A stretch of DNA of 64,000 nt from CAWJNF01 sp963844235 (GCA_963844235.1 CAWJNF010000008.1:372001-436000); one strand, 5' to 3'. Positions 49,097-58,103 are shown, counted from the stretch's first letter. The notes: a model not told the origin generated them from the letters alone. A program made the numbers and translations.

Positions 49097-49942
49097 GTGC
49101 CGCAGCCGGTCGAGATCCACGTCGTGTCGGACGCGACCGGGGAGACCGCGACCCGGGTCGTCATGGCCGTCGAGCGGCAGTTTCCCGAGCTCGAGTTCCA
49201 GGAGATTCGCCATCCGCGCGTTACGAACGTCGACGAGGTCCAGCTCGCCGCGGTGCGGGCGCGTGGTCGCCGTGCCGTCATCGTGTACACGCTCGTCAAC
49301 CCGGAGCTGCGCGACGCGATGCGCGCGTGCTGCAAGCGCTACCGCCTCCACTACTGCGACCTGCTCGGCCATCCGCTCGAGGCAGTGGCCCGCGTCTCCG
49401 GCCTGCCCGCAAAGGGCGAGCCGGGGGCGCTGCCTGTCCTCGACTCGAGCTACTTCAGGAGGGTCGAGGCGATCGAGTTCGCCGTGCAGGCGGACGACGG
49501 GATCGCGCCACGCCGGCTGCGCGAGGCGGACATCGTGCTGGTCGGGGTGTCCCGGACGTCGAAGACGCCGCTCTCGATCTACCTCGGCTACCTGGGCTAC
49601 AAGGCCGCGAACGTCCCGCTCGTGAAGGGCATCGACCCGCCCGAGGGGCTCTGGCAGGTCGACCAGGCGAGGGTCGTGGGCGTCACCCTGCCGGCCGAGA
49701 TGCTCGCCGAGATCCGCGGCCGGCGCGTCCGCGACATGCGCAGCTCGACGCGGGCGTACGCCAGGCTCGAGGACGTGTACGAGGAGCTCGACCTTGCCGA
49801 CGCCGTCTTCCGGCGGCTGGGGTGCCCGGTGATCGAGGTGGCGACGCTCGCGATCGAGGAAACGGCCCATCGGATCATCCGGCTCGTCGAGCTCCGACTT
49901 GCGGAGCGCGAGCGGCCGGCACGCCGCGCACGTGCTCGATGA
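49097..49942 (+). CDS. ppsR: Pyruvate, phosphate dikinase regulatory protein (bifunctional kinase/phosphorylase)
   Basis: A 281-residue DUF299 protein that phosphorylates (ADP-dependent) and dephosphorylates the PPDK or PEP synthase active-site Thr. EIHVVSDATGETATRVVMAVERQF is the signature N-terminus. The P-loop is VLVGVSRTSKTPLSIYLGYLGYKAANVPLV, and RVRDMRSSTRAYARLEDVYEELDLADAVFRRLGCPVIEVATLAIEETA closes the family domain. ppdK itself is 1.3 kb downstream, so PPDK rather than PEP synthase is the expected target. Confidence 0.93.
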   Translation: MPQPVEIHVVSDATGETATRVVMAVERQFPELEFQEIRHPRVTNVDEVQLAAVRARGRRAVIVYTLVNPELRDAMRACCKRYRLHYCDLLGHPLEAVARVSGLPAKGEPGALPVLDSSYFRRVEAIEFAVQADDGIAPRRLREADIVLVGVSRTSKTPLSIYLGYLGYKAANVPLVKGIDPPEGLWQVDQARVVGVTLPAEMLAEIRGRRVRDMRSSTRAYARLEDVYEELDLADAVFRRLGCPVIEVATLAIEETAHRIIRLVELRLAERERPARRARAR

Positions 49943-50100
49943 GCACGCCGAAGCCGCCGATCCCGTGGTACTGGTGGCCCTGGTGGATGTTCCTGCTCGC
50001 GGTCGGGCTGGTCGTCTTCTACGCCGCCCTCACGCCCGCCTGGATGGCGTTTCGCGGCGTGGCCTGGCTTTCCGAGCACGGCCTGCCGCGACGGGCGTGA
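49939..50100 (+). CDS. Small Trp-rich membrane protein
   Basis: A 53-residue protein, STPKPPIPWYWWPWWMFLLA then VGLVVFYAALTPAWMAFRGVAWL and a short basic end. One membrane helix with a dense aromatic entry (WYWWPWWMF). The ATG overlaps the stop of the PPDK regulator gene (ATGA), so it is translated with it. No family is recognised. Confidence 0.65.
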   Translation: MSTPKPPIPWYWWPWWMFLLAVGLVVFYAALTPAWMAFRGVAWLSEHGLPRRA

Positions 50101-50143
50101 AGGGGCGGCCTACCGGCGCCCCTTCACGCGGAAGTGCTGCTGA

Positions 50144-51130
50144 TCAGGCCGACGGCGACTGCGCCGGAGCCTGTGGCTTCGGTGGGCGCCGGCGTCTGAC
50201 GTAGGCCCGGCCGCCGAGGAACGCGAGGCCGAGGACGGCGAGGATCGGGCCTGCGGTCACGAGGAACACCAGCATCCCGCCGGCAACCTTCTCGATCCCG
50301 TTCACGGCGGCCTCCCATGCGTCGCCGATCGACCAGCCGCCGTCCTTCTCCGTAGGCTTCGCGACGGGCACGCCCCGCTCGGCGACAGCGAGCGAGATCG
50401 TCGCGAAGGACGTCTGGTCGTCGAGGTAGCGCAGCCGGCCTTCGATCTCCTCGAGCTGAAGCTGCACCTTGCTGAGACGCTCCTGCACGATCAGGGCATC
50501 GGCGACGGTCTTCGTCTCTCCGAGGAAACCGAGCAGCTGCCGCTCGACGGCCTCGAGGTGGCTGGCCCGCGCTTCGAGGTCGACGTACTGGAGCGAGACG
50601 TCCGTGCCCGACTCCTCGCGGCCGATCACCTTGCCGAGGGCGGCGAACTGCGACATCGCCTGCGGGTAGGCAGCGCCCGGAACCCGGACGACGATCGAGC
50701 CCCGGACGAGCCGCTCCTCCGGGCCCTGGCTCGACTGCGAGCTCGTCACGAAGCCGCCGAGCGCGGCCGCGATCTGGCGCGCGCGGTCGATCGCCTCCTC
50801 GAAGTCACCCTTCGCGACGGTCACCGAGAGCGTGGCGTTCTGGATGACCCGGGGCGGCACACCCGGCAGTGGATCGACAGCCAGCAGGTCCTCCTCGAGC
50901 GCCGCGCCGCCGGCTTCGGCGGGCGGCTCGGCGGGCTCAGCCACTGTCTCGGCCGGGACCGGCGCGGCGAGGTCCCGGCTGCCGTCTGCCTCGCCGGCGA
51001 ACCCGGGCTCCGCCGCCGAGGGCGGCGCTGCGGCCTCGTCGTCGCCGGCGCCCGAGCAAGAGGCGGCGAGCAGCGCGGCGCCGACGAGCACGAGCAGGAG
51101 CGGAAACAGGATGGTCGCGGACTTCCTCAT
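50144..51130 (-). CDS. DUF4349 lipoprotein
   Basis: A 328-residue predicted lipoprotein. The signal segment ATILFPLLLVLVGAALLAASC ends with an acceptable lipobox (AASC). An acidic Ala/Pro/Glu linker is followed by the DUF4349 domain: RVIQNATLSVTVAKGDFEEAIDRARQIAAALGGFVTSSQS, with a coiled-coil hairpin (ASHLEAVERQLLGFLGETKTVADALIVQERLSKVQLQLEEIEGRLRYLDDQTSFATISLAV). A C-terminal membrane helix and basic tail (RRRRPPKPQ) end the chain. Function of the family is unknown. The ATG has a GGGGGA site upstream, so it is a leadered gene. Confidence 0.85.
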   Translation of the reverse strand: MRKSATILFPLLLVLVGAALLAASCSGAGDDEAAAPPSAAEPGFAGEADGSRDLAAPVPAETVAEPAEPPAEAGGAALEEDLLAVDPLPGVPPRVIQNATLSVTVAKGDFEEAIDRARQIAAALGGFVTSSQSSQGPEERLVRGSIVVRVPGAAYPQAMSQFAALGKVIGREESGTDVSLQYVDLEARASHLEAVERQLLGFLGETKTVADALIVQERLSKVQLQLEEIEGRLRYLDDQTSFATISLAVAERGVPVAKPTEKDGGWSIGDAWEAAVNGIEKVAGGMLVFLVTAGPILAVLGLAFLGGRAYVRRRRPPKPQAPAQSPSA

Positions 51131-51214
51131 GGTCGGTCCCCCTTTTCGCTGTCCCTCGGACCGCGCCGGGCAGCAGGAGGTTCCCCACGGCGCCACAAAT
51201 ACCGATCGACCATC

Positions 51215-51220
51215 TAGAGT
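51215..51220 (+). promoter_or_regulatory. -10 hexamer TAGAGT, leaderless-type, for ppdK
   Basis: TAGAGT ends 6 nt before the ppdK ATG. The intervening CGGAGG would also act as a Shine-Dalgarno if a longer transcript existed. The preceding CGACCATCTA resembles the MITE edge (CAACCATCTAG) and the efp promoter. Confidence 0.55.
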
Positions 51221-51226
51221 CGGAGG

Positions 51227-53833
51227 ATGGCGCGGTACGTCTACAGCTACGGCGACGCGGCCGGCGTCGGCCGGGAGCTTCTGGGCGGCAAGGGAGCCGG
51301 TCTCACTGAGATGACCGGGCTCGGGATTCCTGTCCCGATGGGCTTCGCCGTCACGACGGAGGCCTGTGTCGAGTTCATGCGGTCGGGCAGCTTCCCGGAC
51401 GGGCTCGAGGACGAGATCGCCAATGCTCTCGGCCGGCTCGAGCAGGAGACGGGCAAGAGGCTCGGGGACCCGGATGACCCGCTCCTCGTCTCCGTCCGCT
51501 CAGGGGCGGCGGTCTCGATGCCCGGCATGATGGACACGATCCTCAACCTCGGGCTGGGCGCGGAGACATGTGAGGCGCTCGGCCGCTCGACCGCCAACCC
51601 ACGCTTCGCCCGCGACGCCTACCGGCGGCTGCTCCAGATGTACGGCGAGGTCGTCGACGGGATCGACGGGCACCGCTTCGAGCACGCGCTTTCCGTCCTC
51701 AAGGAGGAACGTGGGGCGGAGCAGGACGTCGACCTCACCGCGGACGACCTCGCCGAGCTGATCGGGCGCTTCGAGCAGATCTACCGCGAGGCCGGGGACG
51801 CCGAGTTCCCGCAGGATCCGAGAACGCAGCTGATGGCCGCCGTCGGCGCTGTGTTCCGCTCGTGGGACACGCCCCGTGCCCAGGTGTACCGGCGTGCGAG
51901 CGGGATTTCCGACGACCTCGGCACGGCGGCGAACGTCGTCCAGATGGTCTTCGGCAACAGAGGCGACACGTCCGCGACGGGCGTGGCCTTCACCCGCAAC
52001 CCGTCAACGGGGGAGCCCGGGGTGTTCGGCGAGTTCCTCGTCAACGCGCAGGGCGAGGACGTCGTCGCGGGCATCCGTACGCCCGAGCCGATCGAGCGGA
52101 TGGCGGACGCGCTGCCGGAGGCGTACGAGCAGCTCCTCGCGACCCTCTCGCGCCTCGAGGGCCACTATCGGGAGATGCAGGACGTCGAGTTCACGGTCGA
52201 GGAGGGCAGGCTGTACCTCCTGCAGACGCGCACGGGAAAGCGAACCGCGGCCGCCGCGCTGCGCATCGCCGTCGACATGGCCGCGGAGAAGCTGATCTCG
52301 CGGGAGGAGGCGATCGTCCGCATCGACCCCGGCCAGCTCGACCAGCTCCTCCATCCGATGATCGACCCGGCGGCCGAGGTGGAGGTGCTCGCCGAGGGCC
52401 TGAACGCCTCGCCGGGCGCGGCCACCGGCGCGATCGTCTTCGACGCGGAAACGGCGGAGGAGCGCGGCCGCGACGGGGAAGACGTCATCCTCGTGCGCTG
52501 GGAGACGACGCCGGACGACATCAACGGCCTCATCTGGGCGCGCGGCGTCCTGACCGCACACGGCGGGATGACGTCGCACGCGGCCGTCGTCGCCCGCGGG
52601 ATGGGCAAGCCGGCCGTGACCGGTTGCGACGCGCTCCGGCTCGAGAAGGGAACGGCGGTGATCGACGGGCGCGAGTTCGCCGAGGGAGACATGCTCACGA
52701 TCGACGGCGGCAGCGGGCGCGTCATCGCCGGGCGGGTGCCGCTCGTCCCGCCTCGGATGGACGAGCACTTCCAGACCATCCTCGCGTGGACAGACGAGGC
52801 TCGCCGGCTGCGCGTCCGGGCGAACGCGGACACGCCGGAGGACGCGGCGAAGGCGCGTGAATTCGGCGCCGAAGGCATCGGCCTCTGCCGAACCGAGCAT
52901 ATGTTCATGGCCGAGGACCGGCTGCCGATCGTCCGTCAGATGATCATGGCGGGCTCCGAGGACGAGCGGCGGGCGGCGCTCGAGACGCTGCTCCCCGTGC
53001 AGCAGTCGGATTTCGAGGGAATCCTCGAGGCCATGCACGGGCTGCCCGTCACGATCAGGCTCCTCGACCCGCCGTTGCACGAGTTTCTGCCGCCGCTCGA
53101 GCACGCGGAGAGCCCGGAGATGGCGCAGCGGATCCGGAGCCTCCGCGAGGCGAACCCGATGCTCGGCACCCGCGGCTGCCGGCTCGGGCTCCTGTATCCG
53201 GAGATCTACGAGATGCAGGTGAGGGCGATCGTCCGGGCGGCGCTCGCAGTCGAGGCGCGTTCCAACGAGGTGCCGCTCGTGGAGATCATGCACCCGCTCG
53301 TCGGCTTCGCAGAGGAGCTCCGGCGGCTCCGCGAGCTCACCCTCGACACGGTCGCGTCGGAGCTCGAGGGTTCCGGGCGCTCTATCGCCTACGTCGTCGG
53401 CACGATGATCGAGCTGCCGCGTGCGTGCGTGCGCGCCGACGAGATCGCCGCTGAGGCCGACTTCTTCTCGTTCGGCACGAACGATCTCACCCAGACCGCG
53501 CTCGGGTTCTCGCGGGACGACGCCGAGGGCAAGTTCCTGACGCGCTACCTCGACGACCGCATCCTGGCGGCGAACCCGTTCGAGACGCTCGACGTCTCCG
53601 GCGTCGGCGACCTCATGCGGATCGCGGTCGAGCGCGCACGTGGCCCGAAGCCGGAGATCAAGCTCGGCATCTGCGGCGAGCACGGCGGCGATCCTCGCTC
53701 GGTCGCGTTCTGCCACGACCTCGGGCTCGACTACGTCTCGTGCTCGCCCTACCGGGTTCCGCTGGCCCGGCTCGCCGCGGCCCAGGCGGCGCTCGCCGAG
53801 GCCGGCGTCGAGGTTGTCGCCGTCGGCGGCTGA
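51227..53833 (+). CDS. ppdK: Pyruvate, phosphate dikinase
   Basis: An 868-residue PPDK interconverting pyruvate + ATP + Pi and PEP + AMP + PPi. The N-terminal ATP-grasp begins YVYSYGDAAGVGRELLGGKGAGLTEM, with RSGAAVSMPGMMDTILNLGL and GNRGDTSATGVAFTRNPSTGE. The phosphohistidine domain is GVLTAHGGMTSHAAVVARGMGKPAVTG; the Thr of GGMTSHA, next to the catalytic His, is the target of the regulatory protein. The PEP-binding TIM barrel has GIGLCRTEHMF, TRGCRLGLLYPEI and the Cys in GICGEHGGDP. Length is standard. Confidence 0.97.
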   Translation: MARYVYSYGDAAGVGRELLGGKGAGLTEMTGLGIPVPMGFAVTTEACVEFMRSGSFPDGLEDEIANALGRLEQETGKRLGDPDDPLLVSVRSGAAVSMPGMMDTILNLGLGAETCEALGRSTANPRFARDAYRRLLQMYGEVVDGIDGHRFEHALSVLKEERGAEQDVDLTADDLAELIGRFEQIYREAGDAEFPQDPRTQLMAAVGAVFRSWDTPRAQVYRRASGISDDLGTAANVVQMVFGNRGDTSATGVAFTRNPSTGEPGVFGEFLVNAQGEDVVAGIRTPEPIERMADALPEAYEQLLATLSRLEGHYREMQDVEFTVEEGRLYLLQTRTGKRTAAAALRIAVDMAAEKLISREEAIVRIDPGQLDQLLHPMIDPAAEVEVLAEGLNASPGAATGAIVFDAETAEERGRDGEDVILVRWETTPDDINGLIWARGVLTAHGGMTSHAAVVARGMGKPAVTGCDALRLEKGTAVIDGREFAEGDMLTIDGGSGRVIAGRVPLVPPRMDEHFQTILAWTDEARRLRVRANADTPEDAAKAREFGAEGIGLCRTEHMFMAEDRLPIVRQMIMAGSEDERRAALETLLPVQQSDFEGILEAMHGLPVTIRLLDPPLHEFLPPLEHAESPEMAQRIRSLREANPMLGTRGCRLGLLYPEIYEMQVRAIVRAALAVEARSNEVPLVEIMHPLVGFAEELRRLRELTLDTVASELEGSGRSIAYVVGTMIELPRACVRADEIAAEADFFSFGTNDLTQTALGFSRDDAEGKFLTRYLDDRILAANPFETLDVSGVGDLMRIAVERARGPKPEIKLGICGEHGGDPRSVAFCHDLGLDYVSCSPYRVPLARLAAAQAALAEAGVEVVAVGG

Positions 53834-53866
53834 CGACACCCCACCGGCCGTGGCCGGCCTCCGTGC

Positions 53867-53872
53867 TAGAAA
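53867..53872 (+). promoter_or_regulatory. -10-like TAGAAA for the first kinase gene
   Basis: TAGAAA lies 6 nt before the ATG at 53879. It lacks the final T of the TANNNT pattern but the spacing matches the other leaderless-type promoters. Confidence 0.4.
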
Positions 53873-53878
53873 TGTCAG

Positions 53879-56374
53879 ATGAGCGTCCCGGGCGACCCCC
53901 GCGTCGGCACCGAGCTGGCCGGCTTCCGCGTCGAGCGCGTGCTCGGCCGCGGCGGCATGGGCGTCGTCTACATCGCGGAGCAACTCCGGTACGGGCGCAA
54001 GGTCGCTCTCAAAGTGCTCGCACCCGAGCTCACGGACGACGCGCTCTACCGCGAGCGCTTCGAGCAGGAGTGGCGGACGGCCGCCAGGCTCGACCACCCC
54101 AGCATCGTGCCGATCTTCGAGGCGGGTGAGGCCGAGGGCGTGCTCTACATCGCGATGCGCTACGTCGAGGGGATCGATCTGCAGGCGCTGATCTCGAACG
54201 AGGGCCGACTCGCGCCGGACCGCACGCTCGACATACTCGGGCAGGTGGCGGGCGCGCTCGACGCCGCGCACACGAAGGGGCTGGTGCATCGCGACGTCAA
54301 GCCGGCCAACATCCTCATTTCGGCGGGCCCCGGGATCGCGGGGGAGCACGCGTACCTCGCGGACTTCGGCGTCGCCAAGCAGTCGCACACGAGGAGCGGC
54401 CTGACGCAAACGGGCTTCTTCGTCGGCACGGTCGACTACGCGGCGCCCGAGCAGATCGAGGGCAAGCGCGTAGACGGGCGGGCGGATCAGTACGCCCTCG
54501 GGTGTGTCCTCTACCAGTGCCTCGCGGGAGCACGACCATTCGAGCGGGAGTCGCAGGTCGCGCTCATCTCGGCCCACCTGTTCGAGCCGGCCCCCGCGCT
54601 CTCGGCGAAGCGACCAGACCTTCCAGCAGCTCTCGACCCCGTGATCGGTAAAGCGCTTGCGAAAGCGCCGGACGCCCGGTATGCGAGCTGTTCCGAGCTC
54701 ATCACGGCGGCACGCTCCGCCGCCGGGGTCGGTCGCCAGGCGGCGCCGTCTACGGTTGCCGCGGGCGCGCCCCGCACCGTCGCCGAGGCGCCCCTCGCGG
54801 CCACGGCGGAGGCGGCGGCCGCGACCGTCCCGGCAGCGCCGCCGGCAAGGCGCTGGTCACGACGGCGTCTCGCGCTCGTCGGCGGGGCCGCGCTCGTCGC
54901 CATTCTCGGGATCGGCCTCGGGGTCGGGCTCGGAATGGGTGGCGGGGAGGATGCGGAGACGCAGGCCGGGGTAACGACCGGCGGCGGCGCGGGAACGCAG
55001 GGTGGCTCGACGACGGACGGCACGACGACCGGCGAGCAGCCGCCGACGACCGGCGAGACGGCGCCGGCGACGGCGCCTCCTCCGGAGGCGGACGGGGTGC
55101 TCCTGTTCGCAAGCGAGCGAGACGGCGACTTCGACGTCTACGCATCGGCGCTCGACGGCAGCGGCCGCGTCCGGCTCACAGACGAGCCGGCGACAGACGG
55201 GGGGCCGCGCTGGTCGCCGGACGGGACCCGGATAGCCTTCTACTCCGACCGTGACGGCGACTACGAGCTCTACCTCATGAACGCGGACGGCTCCGGTGTC
55301 GCGAAGCTGACCGAGGACGACGTTCCGGAAGGGCGTCCGTCGTTCAGCCCGGACGGTGCACAGCTCGCGTTCGCGGTGGGCGAGGGCGAGCAGGCGGAGA
55401 TCTGGTCGATCGGCGTCGACGGCGCCAACCTCACCCAGCTGACGCAGAACGGACAGCAGGACTCGGCGCCGTCGTGGTCGCCGGACGGCACGCAGATCGC
55501 GTTCAGCCGCTTCGACGGCACGGACTACGAGCTGTGGACGATGGCCGCCGACGGCAGCGGCGAGCTTCAGCTGACCGACAACACGGCTAACGACGACGCG
55601 CCGTCGTGGTCGCCGGACGGCTCGCTCATCGTCTTTGCCTCGAATCGCCAGAACGCGAACTACGACATCTGGACGATGGCCGCGGACGGGTCGAGCTCCG
55701 CTCGGCTCGCGACCGCGTCGCGCGAGGACGGCCTGCCGGCCTTCTTCGGCGACGGGTCGAGGATCGTGTTCGACTCGAGCCGGGACGGCGACTTCGAGGT
55801 CTTCCTGATGAACGCCGACGGAAGCAGCCAGACGCAGGTCACCGACGACCTGACCCCGGACTTCGAGCCCGACGTGTCGACCGTGGCCACGCTGCCCGTG
55901 GGCGCGCCGCTGCCTTTCCTCGAGGACTCGACCGCGTTCCCGACGCGCGCCGAGGCGCTGCTCCTCACGCACGTGCCTCAACGCACGCGGCAGACGTGCG
56001 AGCGGGAGCAGCGGTCGGACATCGCGGGCCGCGCGATAGCGGGCGTCGCCTGCTCGAGTGGCCCGGTAACGGTCTTCTACGACCTCTTCCGGACGCCGCA
56101 GGCGATGCGGGCCTACTACAACAGAGCCCTGGCGGGCTCCGGCGCCACGCGGGGTGTGGGCTCCTGCCAGACGAGCGCGACCGCCGAGAGCAACTGGACG
56201 CTCGGCGAGGAGGAGGCCGGTCGCCTGCTCTGCTACACGACATCGTCGGGCAACCGGGTGGTGGTCTGGAGCTACGACGAGCTACGCATCGTCTCCTGGG
56301 CGCAGCGGGAGGACGACAACCGCGCCGCTCTCTACCGGTTCTGGCTCGGCCCCAACTCCGGGCCTCACGCCTAG
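53879..56374 (+). CDS. Transmembrane Ser/Thr kinase with PD40 beta-propeller and novel C-terminal module (STK1)
   Basis: An 831-residue Hanks-type kinase. Kinase domain ~16-275: GRGGMGVVY loop, Lys45 in VALKVL, LVHRDVKPANIL, ADFGVAKQ and YAAPEQIEG. An Ala-rich juxtamembrane part and one helix (about 325-345, LALVGGAALVAILGIGLGVGL) follow. Outside are a Thr/Gly linker and six TolB-type PD40 blades (WSPDGTRIAFYSDRDGDYELYLMNADGSG and similar). The final ~145 residues form a separate module: TCEREQRSDIAGRAIAGVACSSGPVTVFY, AYYNRA, GSCQTSATAESNW, LLCYTTSSGNRVVVWSYDELRIVSW. This module recurs in the second kinase. It probably senses an extracellular signal and phosphorylates cytoplasmic partners; ligand unknown. 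Confidence 0.92.
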   Translation: MSVPGDPRVGTELAGFRVERVLGRGGMGVVYIAEQLRYGRKVALKVLAPELTDDALYRERFEQEWRTAARLDHPSIVPIFEAGEAEGVLYIAMRYVEGIDLQALISNEGRLAPDRTLDILGQVAGALDAAHTKGLVHRDVKPANILISAGPGIAGEHAYLADFGVAKQSHTRSGLTQTGFFVGTVDYAAPEQIEGKRVDGRADQYALGCVLYQCLAGARPFERESQVALISAHLFEPAPALSAKRPDLPAALDPVIGKALAKAPDARYASCSELITAARSAAGVGRQAAPSTVAAGAPRTVAEAPLAATAEAAAATVPAAPPARRWSRRRLALVGGAALVAILGIGLGVGLGMGGGEDAETQAGVTTGGGAGTQGGSTTDGTTTGEQPPTTGETAPATAPPPEADGVLLFASERDGDFDVYASALDGSGRVRLTDEPATDGGPRWSPDGTRIAFYSDRDGDYELYLMNADGSGVAKLTEDDVPEGRPSFSPDGAQLAFAVGEGEQAEIWSIGVDGANLTQLTQNGQQDSAPSWSPDGTQIAFSRFDGTDYELWTMAADGSGELQLTDNTANDDAPSWSPDGSLIVFASNRQNANYDIWTMAADGSSSARLATASREDGLPAFFGDGSRIVFDSSRDGDFEVFLMNADGSSQTQVTDDLTPDFEPDVSTVATLPVGAPLPFLEDSTAFPTRAEALLLTHVPQRTRQTCEREQRSDIAGRAIAGVACSSGPVTVFYDLFRTPQAMRAYYNRALAGSGATRGVGSCQTSATAESNWTLGEEEAGRLLCYTTSSGNRVVVWSYDELRIVSWAQREDDNRAALYRFWLGPNSGPHA

Positions 56375-56406
56375 ATGGTGAGGCTCCTCACGCCTAAATG
56401 GTGAGG
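56362..56406. terminator. Tandem stop-codon hairpins after STK1
   Basis: GCCTCAC, 9-nt loop, GTGAGGC (56362-56384) contains the STK1 stop codon in its loop; a near copy CCTCAC, 9-nt loop, GTGAGG (56386-56406) follows. The loops GCCTAGATG and GCCTAAATG differ at one position, so this is a tandem duplication of the gene end. Confidence 0.55.
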
Positions 56407-56416
56407 CCGGACATAC

Positions 56417-56437
56417 GGGCCGGATGAGATCCGGCCC
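56417..56437 (-). terminator. Palindromic element directly after the FHA-protease stop
   Basis: On the minus strand the stop TAG is followed at once by arm GGGCCGGAT, loop CTC, arm ATCCGGCCC, then GT. The same sequence with the same stop-codon contact occurs after comB at 62886-62906. Probable terminator or dispersed palindrome. Confidence 0.6.
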
Positions 56438-58072
56438 CTACTCGAAGCCGACCTCGACCTGCTGCGCCTCGGTGGTGTTCTGGGCGTACACGCTGAACGT
56501 TGCCGTCTCGCCCTGCTTCGCCTGGCCCACGACGCTGCAGTAGCTTCCGAGCGTGTTGTCGATCGCCTGGCCGTTGATCGCCTCGATCGACGCGGGTGCG
56601 TTCGCGTTGAAGCCGGCGTTCGCCGCAACCGTCCCGGGCACGGTCCTCGCGACGATGAGTCCGCCTACATCGCCTTCGACCCCGGCCGGGTCGGGCACGA
56701 TGGGGAAGCCGTTGTCCGTGAAGTCGGCGTCGGAGGTCGGGTAGAAGAAGCCCATCCCGTTCCAGCCGATCGAGTTGCCCTGCCGGAGCTCCGGCGCGAT
56801 CAGCTTCACGCGGTCGACGCCGATTCCGTAGAACTGACCCTCGATGCCCGAGGCGGCGTTCGTCTTGAACGTGTTGACGCCGACGAGCTCGCCATCGAGG
56901 TTCACGAGCGGCCCGCCCGAGTTGCCGGGGTTGATCGTCGCGTCGGTCTGGATCGTGTTGGGGTAGATCGATCCGTCGGGGAGGGTGACGCTCGTCTTCA
57001 CGATCGACACGACGCCCTGCGTCGTCGTCAGCGCCGAGTCGGCGAGGAGCGACGCGGGGTAGCCGAGCGCGATCACCTGATCACCCTGCTGGACGTTGGC
57101 CTGGGAACCGAGCGGCAGCGTCTTCAGCCCTTGCGTGTTCTGCACCTTGAGGACGGCGAGGTCCTCGCAGGGAGCAACTCCGACGACCGTGGCCGGCCGC
57201 TCCTCGGTCTGGTCGCCGATCCGGACCGTGAACTCCGACGCCTCGTTCGTGACGTGCCCGTTGGTCACGATCAGGCCGTTCTGGGCGTCGAGCACCCAGC
57301 CGCTTCCGAGCCCGACCGACTGCCCCTGGGAATCGATCCCGCGGATCTGCGCCGTCGAGGGCTTCACCGAGGTGATGATCTCGGAGGCGGTCGGCGGTGG
57401 TGCCGCTTCTTCCTCCTCGCCGCCGATCGCGCCGGTGACGAAGAGCACGACGACGAGGATGGCGATGAGCACTCCGGCACCCGCGATCGCCGCGATGATC
57501 TGGGCCCGCTTGACCGACTTGCGCAGCATGATGCGCTCGATACGGGACGGGCTCGCGGGAGCCCCCGAGGGTGGAGAGGCGGCCTGGGGCGCGCCGACCG
57601 GGGGAGGGGCGGTCATCGGAGGAGGAGCCGCCTGGGGAGGAGGCGTGTACTGAGGGGCCGGCTCCTGGGGCGGCGGGGGCGGTACGACGGGTGAGGGCGC
57701 CGACGGCGGCGCGCTTTGCGCGCCCTGCTGGACGGTCATCCCCGGTCCGGCGAGCATCGTCCGAGGCGCTCCGGTACCAGGCTCGATCACGGAGGCGTTG
57801 ATCTGGGACTCGCCGATTCGCAGCTCGTCGTCCGGGCCGAGGTGCGTCGGTTCCGTGATCCGCCGGCCGTTGACGTAGGTCCCGTTGGTCGACCTGAGAT
57901 CCTCGACGATGATGTGGCCCTCCGGGTTGACGGAGAGGGCGGCATGCTCGCGGGAGACCTTGTCGTCCTCGAGCAGGAGATCGCACCCCTCCTCGCGCCC
58001 GATGACGAGCCGCTCCTTCGCAATCTCGAGCGACCGCGGGTCGCCCTCTCGCGAGCGGATCGTGAGCCACAT
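56438..58072 (-). CDS. FHA-domain transmembrane HtrA-like serine protease
   Basis: A 544-residue protein with an unusual order. N-terminal FHA domain (~1-95): LVIGREEGCDLLLEDDKVSREHAALSV, and DLRSTNGTYVNG, the phosphothreonine-binding signature. A ~75-residue Pro/Gln/Ala linker follows, then a membrane helix (about 172-195, IIAAIAGAGVLIAILVVVLFV). The extracellular trypsin-like domain has His in IVTNGHVTN, Asp in CEDLAVLKV and Ser in TINPGNSGGPLV. A C-terminal PDZ-like domain ends it. Thus a cytoplasmic phospho-reader is linked to an outside protease. It lies between two Ser/Thr kinases, the likely source of phosphothreonine ligands. A strong GGAGGGAGAGG precedes the ATG; TAGAAT on the minus strand (58104-58109) lies 31 nt upstream, consistent with a leadered mRNA. 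Confidence 0.9.
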   Translation of the reverse strand: MWLTIRSREGDPRSLEIAKERLVIGREEGCDLLLEDDKVSREHAALSVNPEGHIIVEDLRSTNGTYVNGRRITEPTHLGPDDELRIGESQINASVIEPGTGAPRTMLAGPGMTVQQGAQSAPPSAPSPVVPPPPPQEPAPQYTPPPQAAPPPMTAPPPVGAPQAASPPSGAPASPSRIERIMLRKSVKRAQIIAAIAGAGVLIAILVVVLFVTGAIGGEEEEAAPPPTASEIITSVKPSTAQIRGIDSQGQSVGLGSGWVLDAQNGLIVTNGHVTNEASEFTVRIGDQTEERPATVVGVAPCEDLAVLKVQNTQGLKTLPLGSQANVQQGDQVIALGYPASLLADSALTTTQGVVSIVKTSVTLPDGSIYPNTIQTDATINPGNSGGPLVNLDGELVGVNTFKTNAASGIEGQFYGIGVDRVKLIAPELRQGNSIGWNGMGFFYPTSDADFTDNGFPIVPDPAGVEGDVGGLIVARTVPGTVAANAGFNANAPASIEAINGQAIDNTLGSYCSVVGQAKQGETATFSVYAQNTTEAQQVEVGFE

Positions 58073-58103
58073 GTCGCCTCTCCCTCCTCGTCGTAGAGGG
58101 CGG

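Noticed and set aside
48717..49625. Open frames in the glyS-PPDK regulator gap running into the regulator gene
   Set aside because: Their translations are Arg/Pro/Ser-rich without motifs; the regulator's true start follows the TAGGCT box at 49085.
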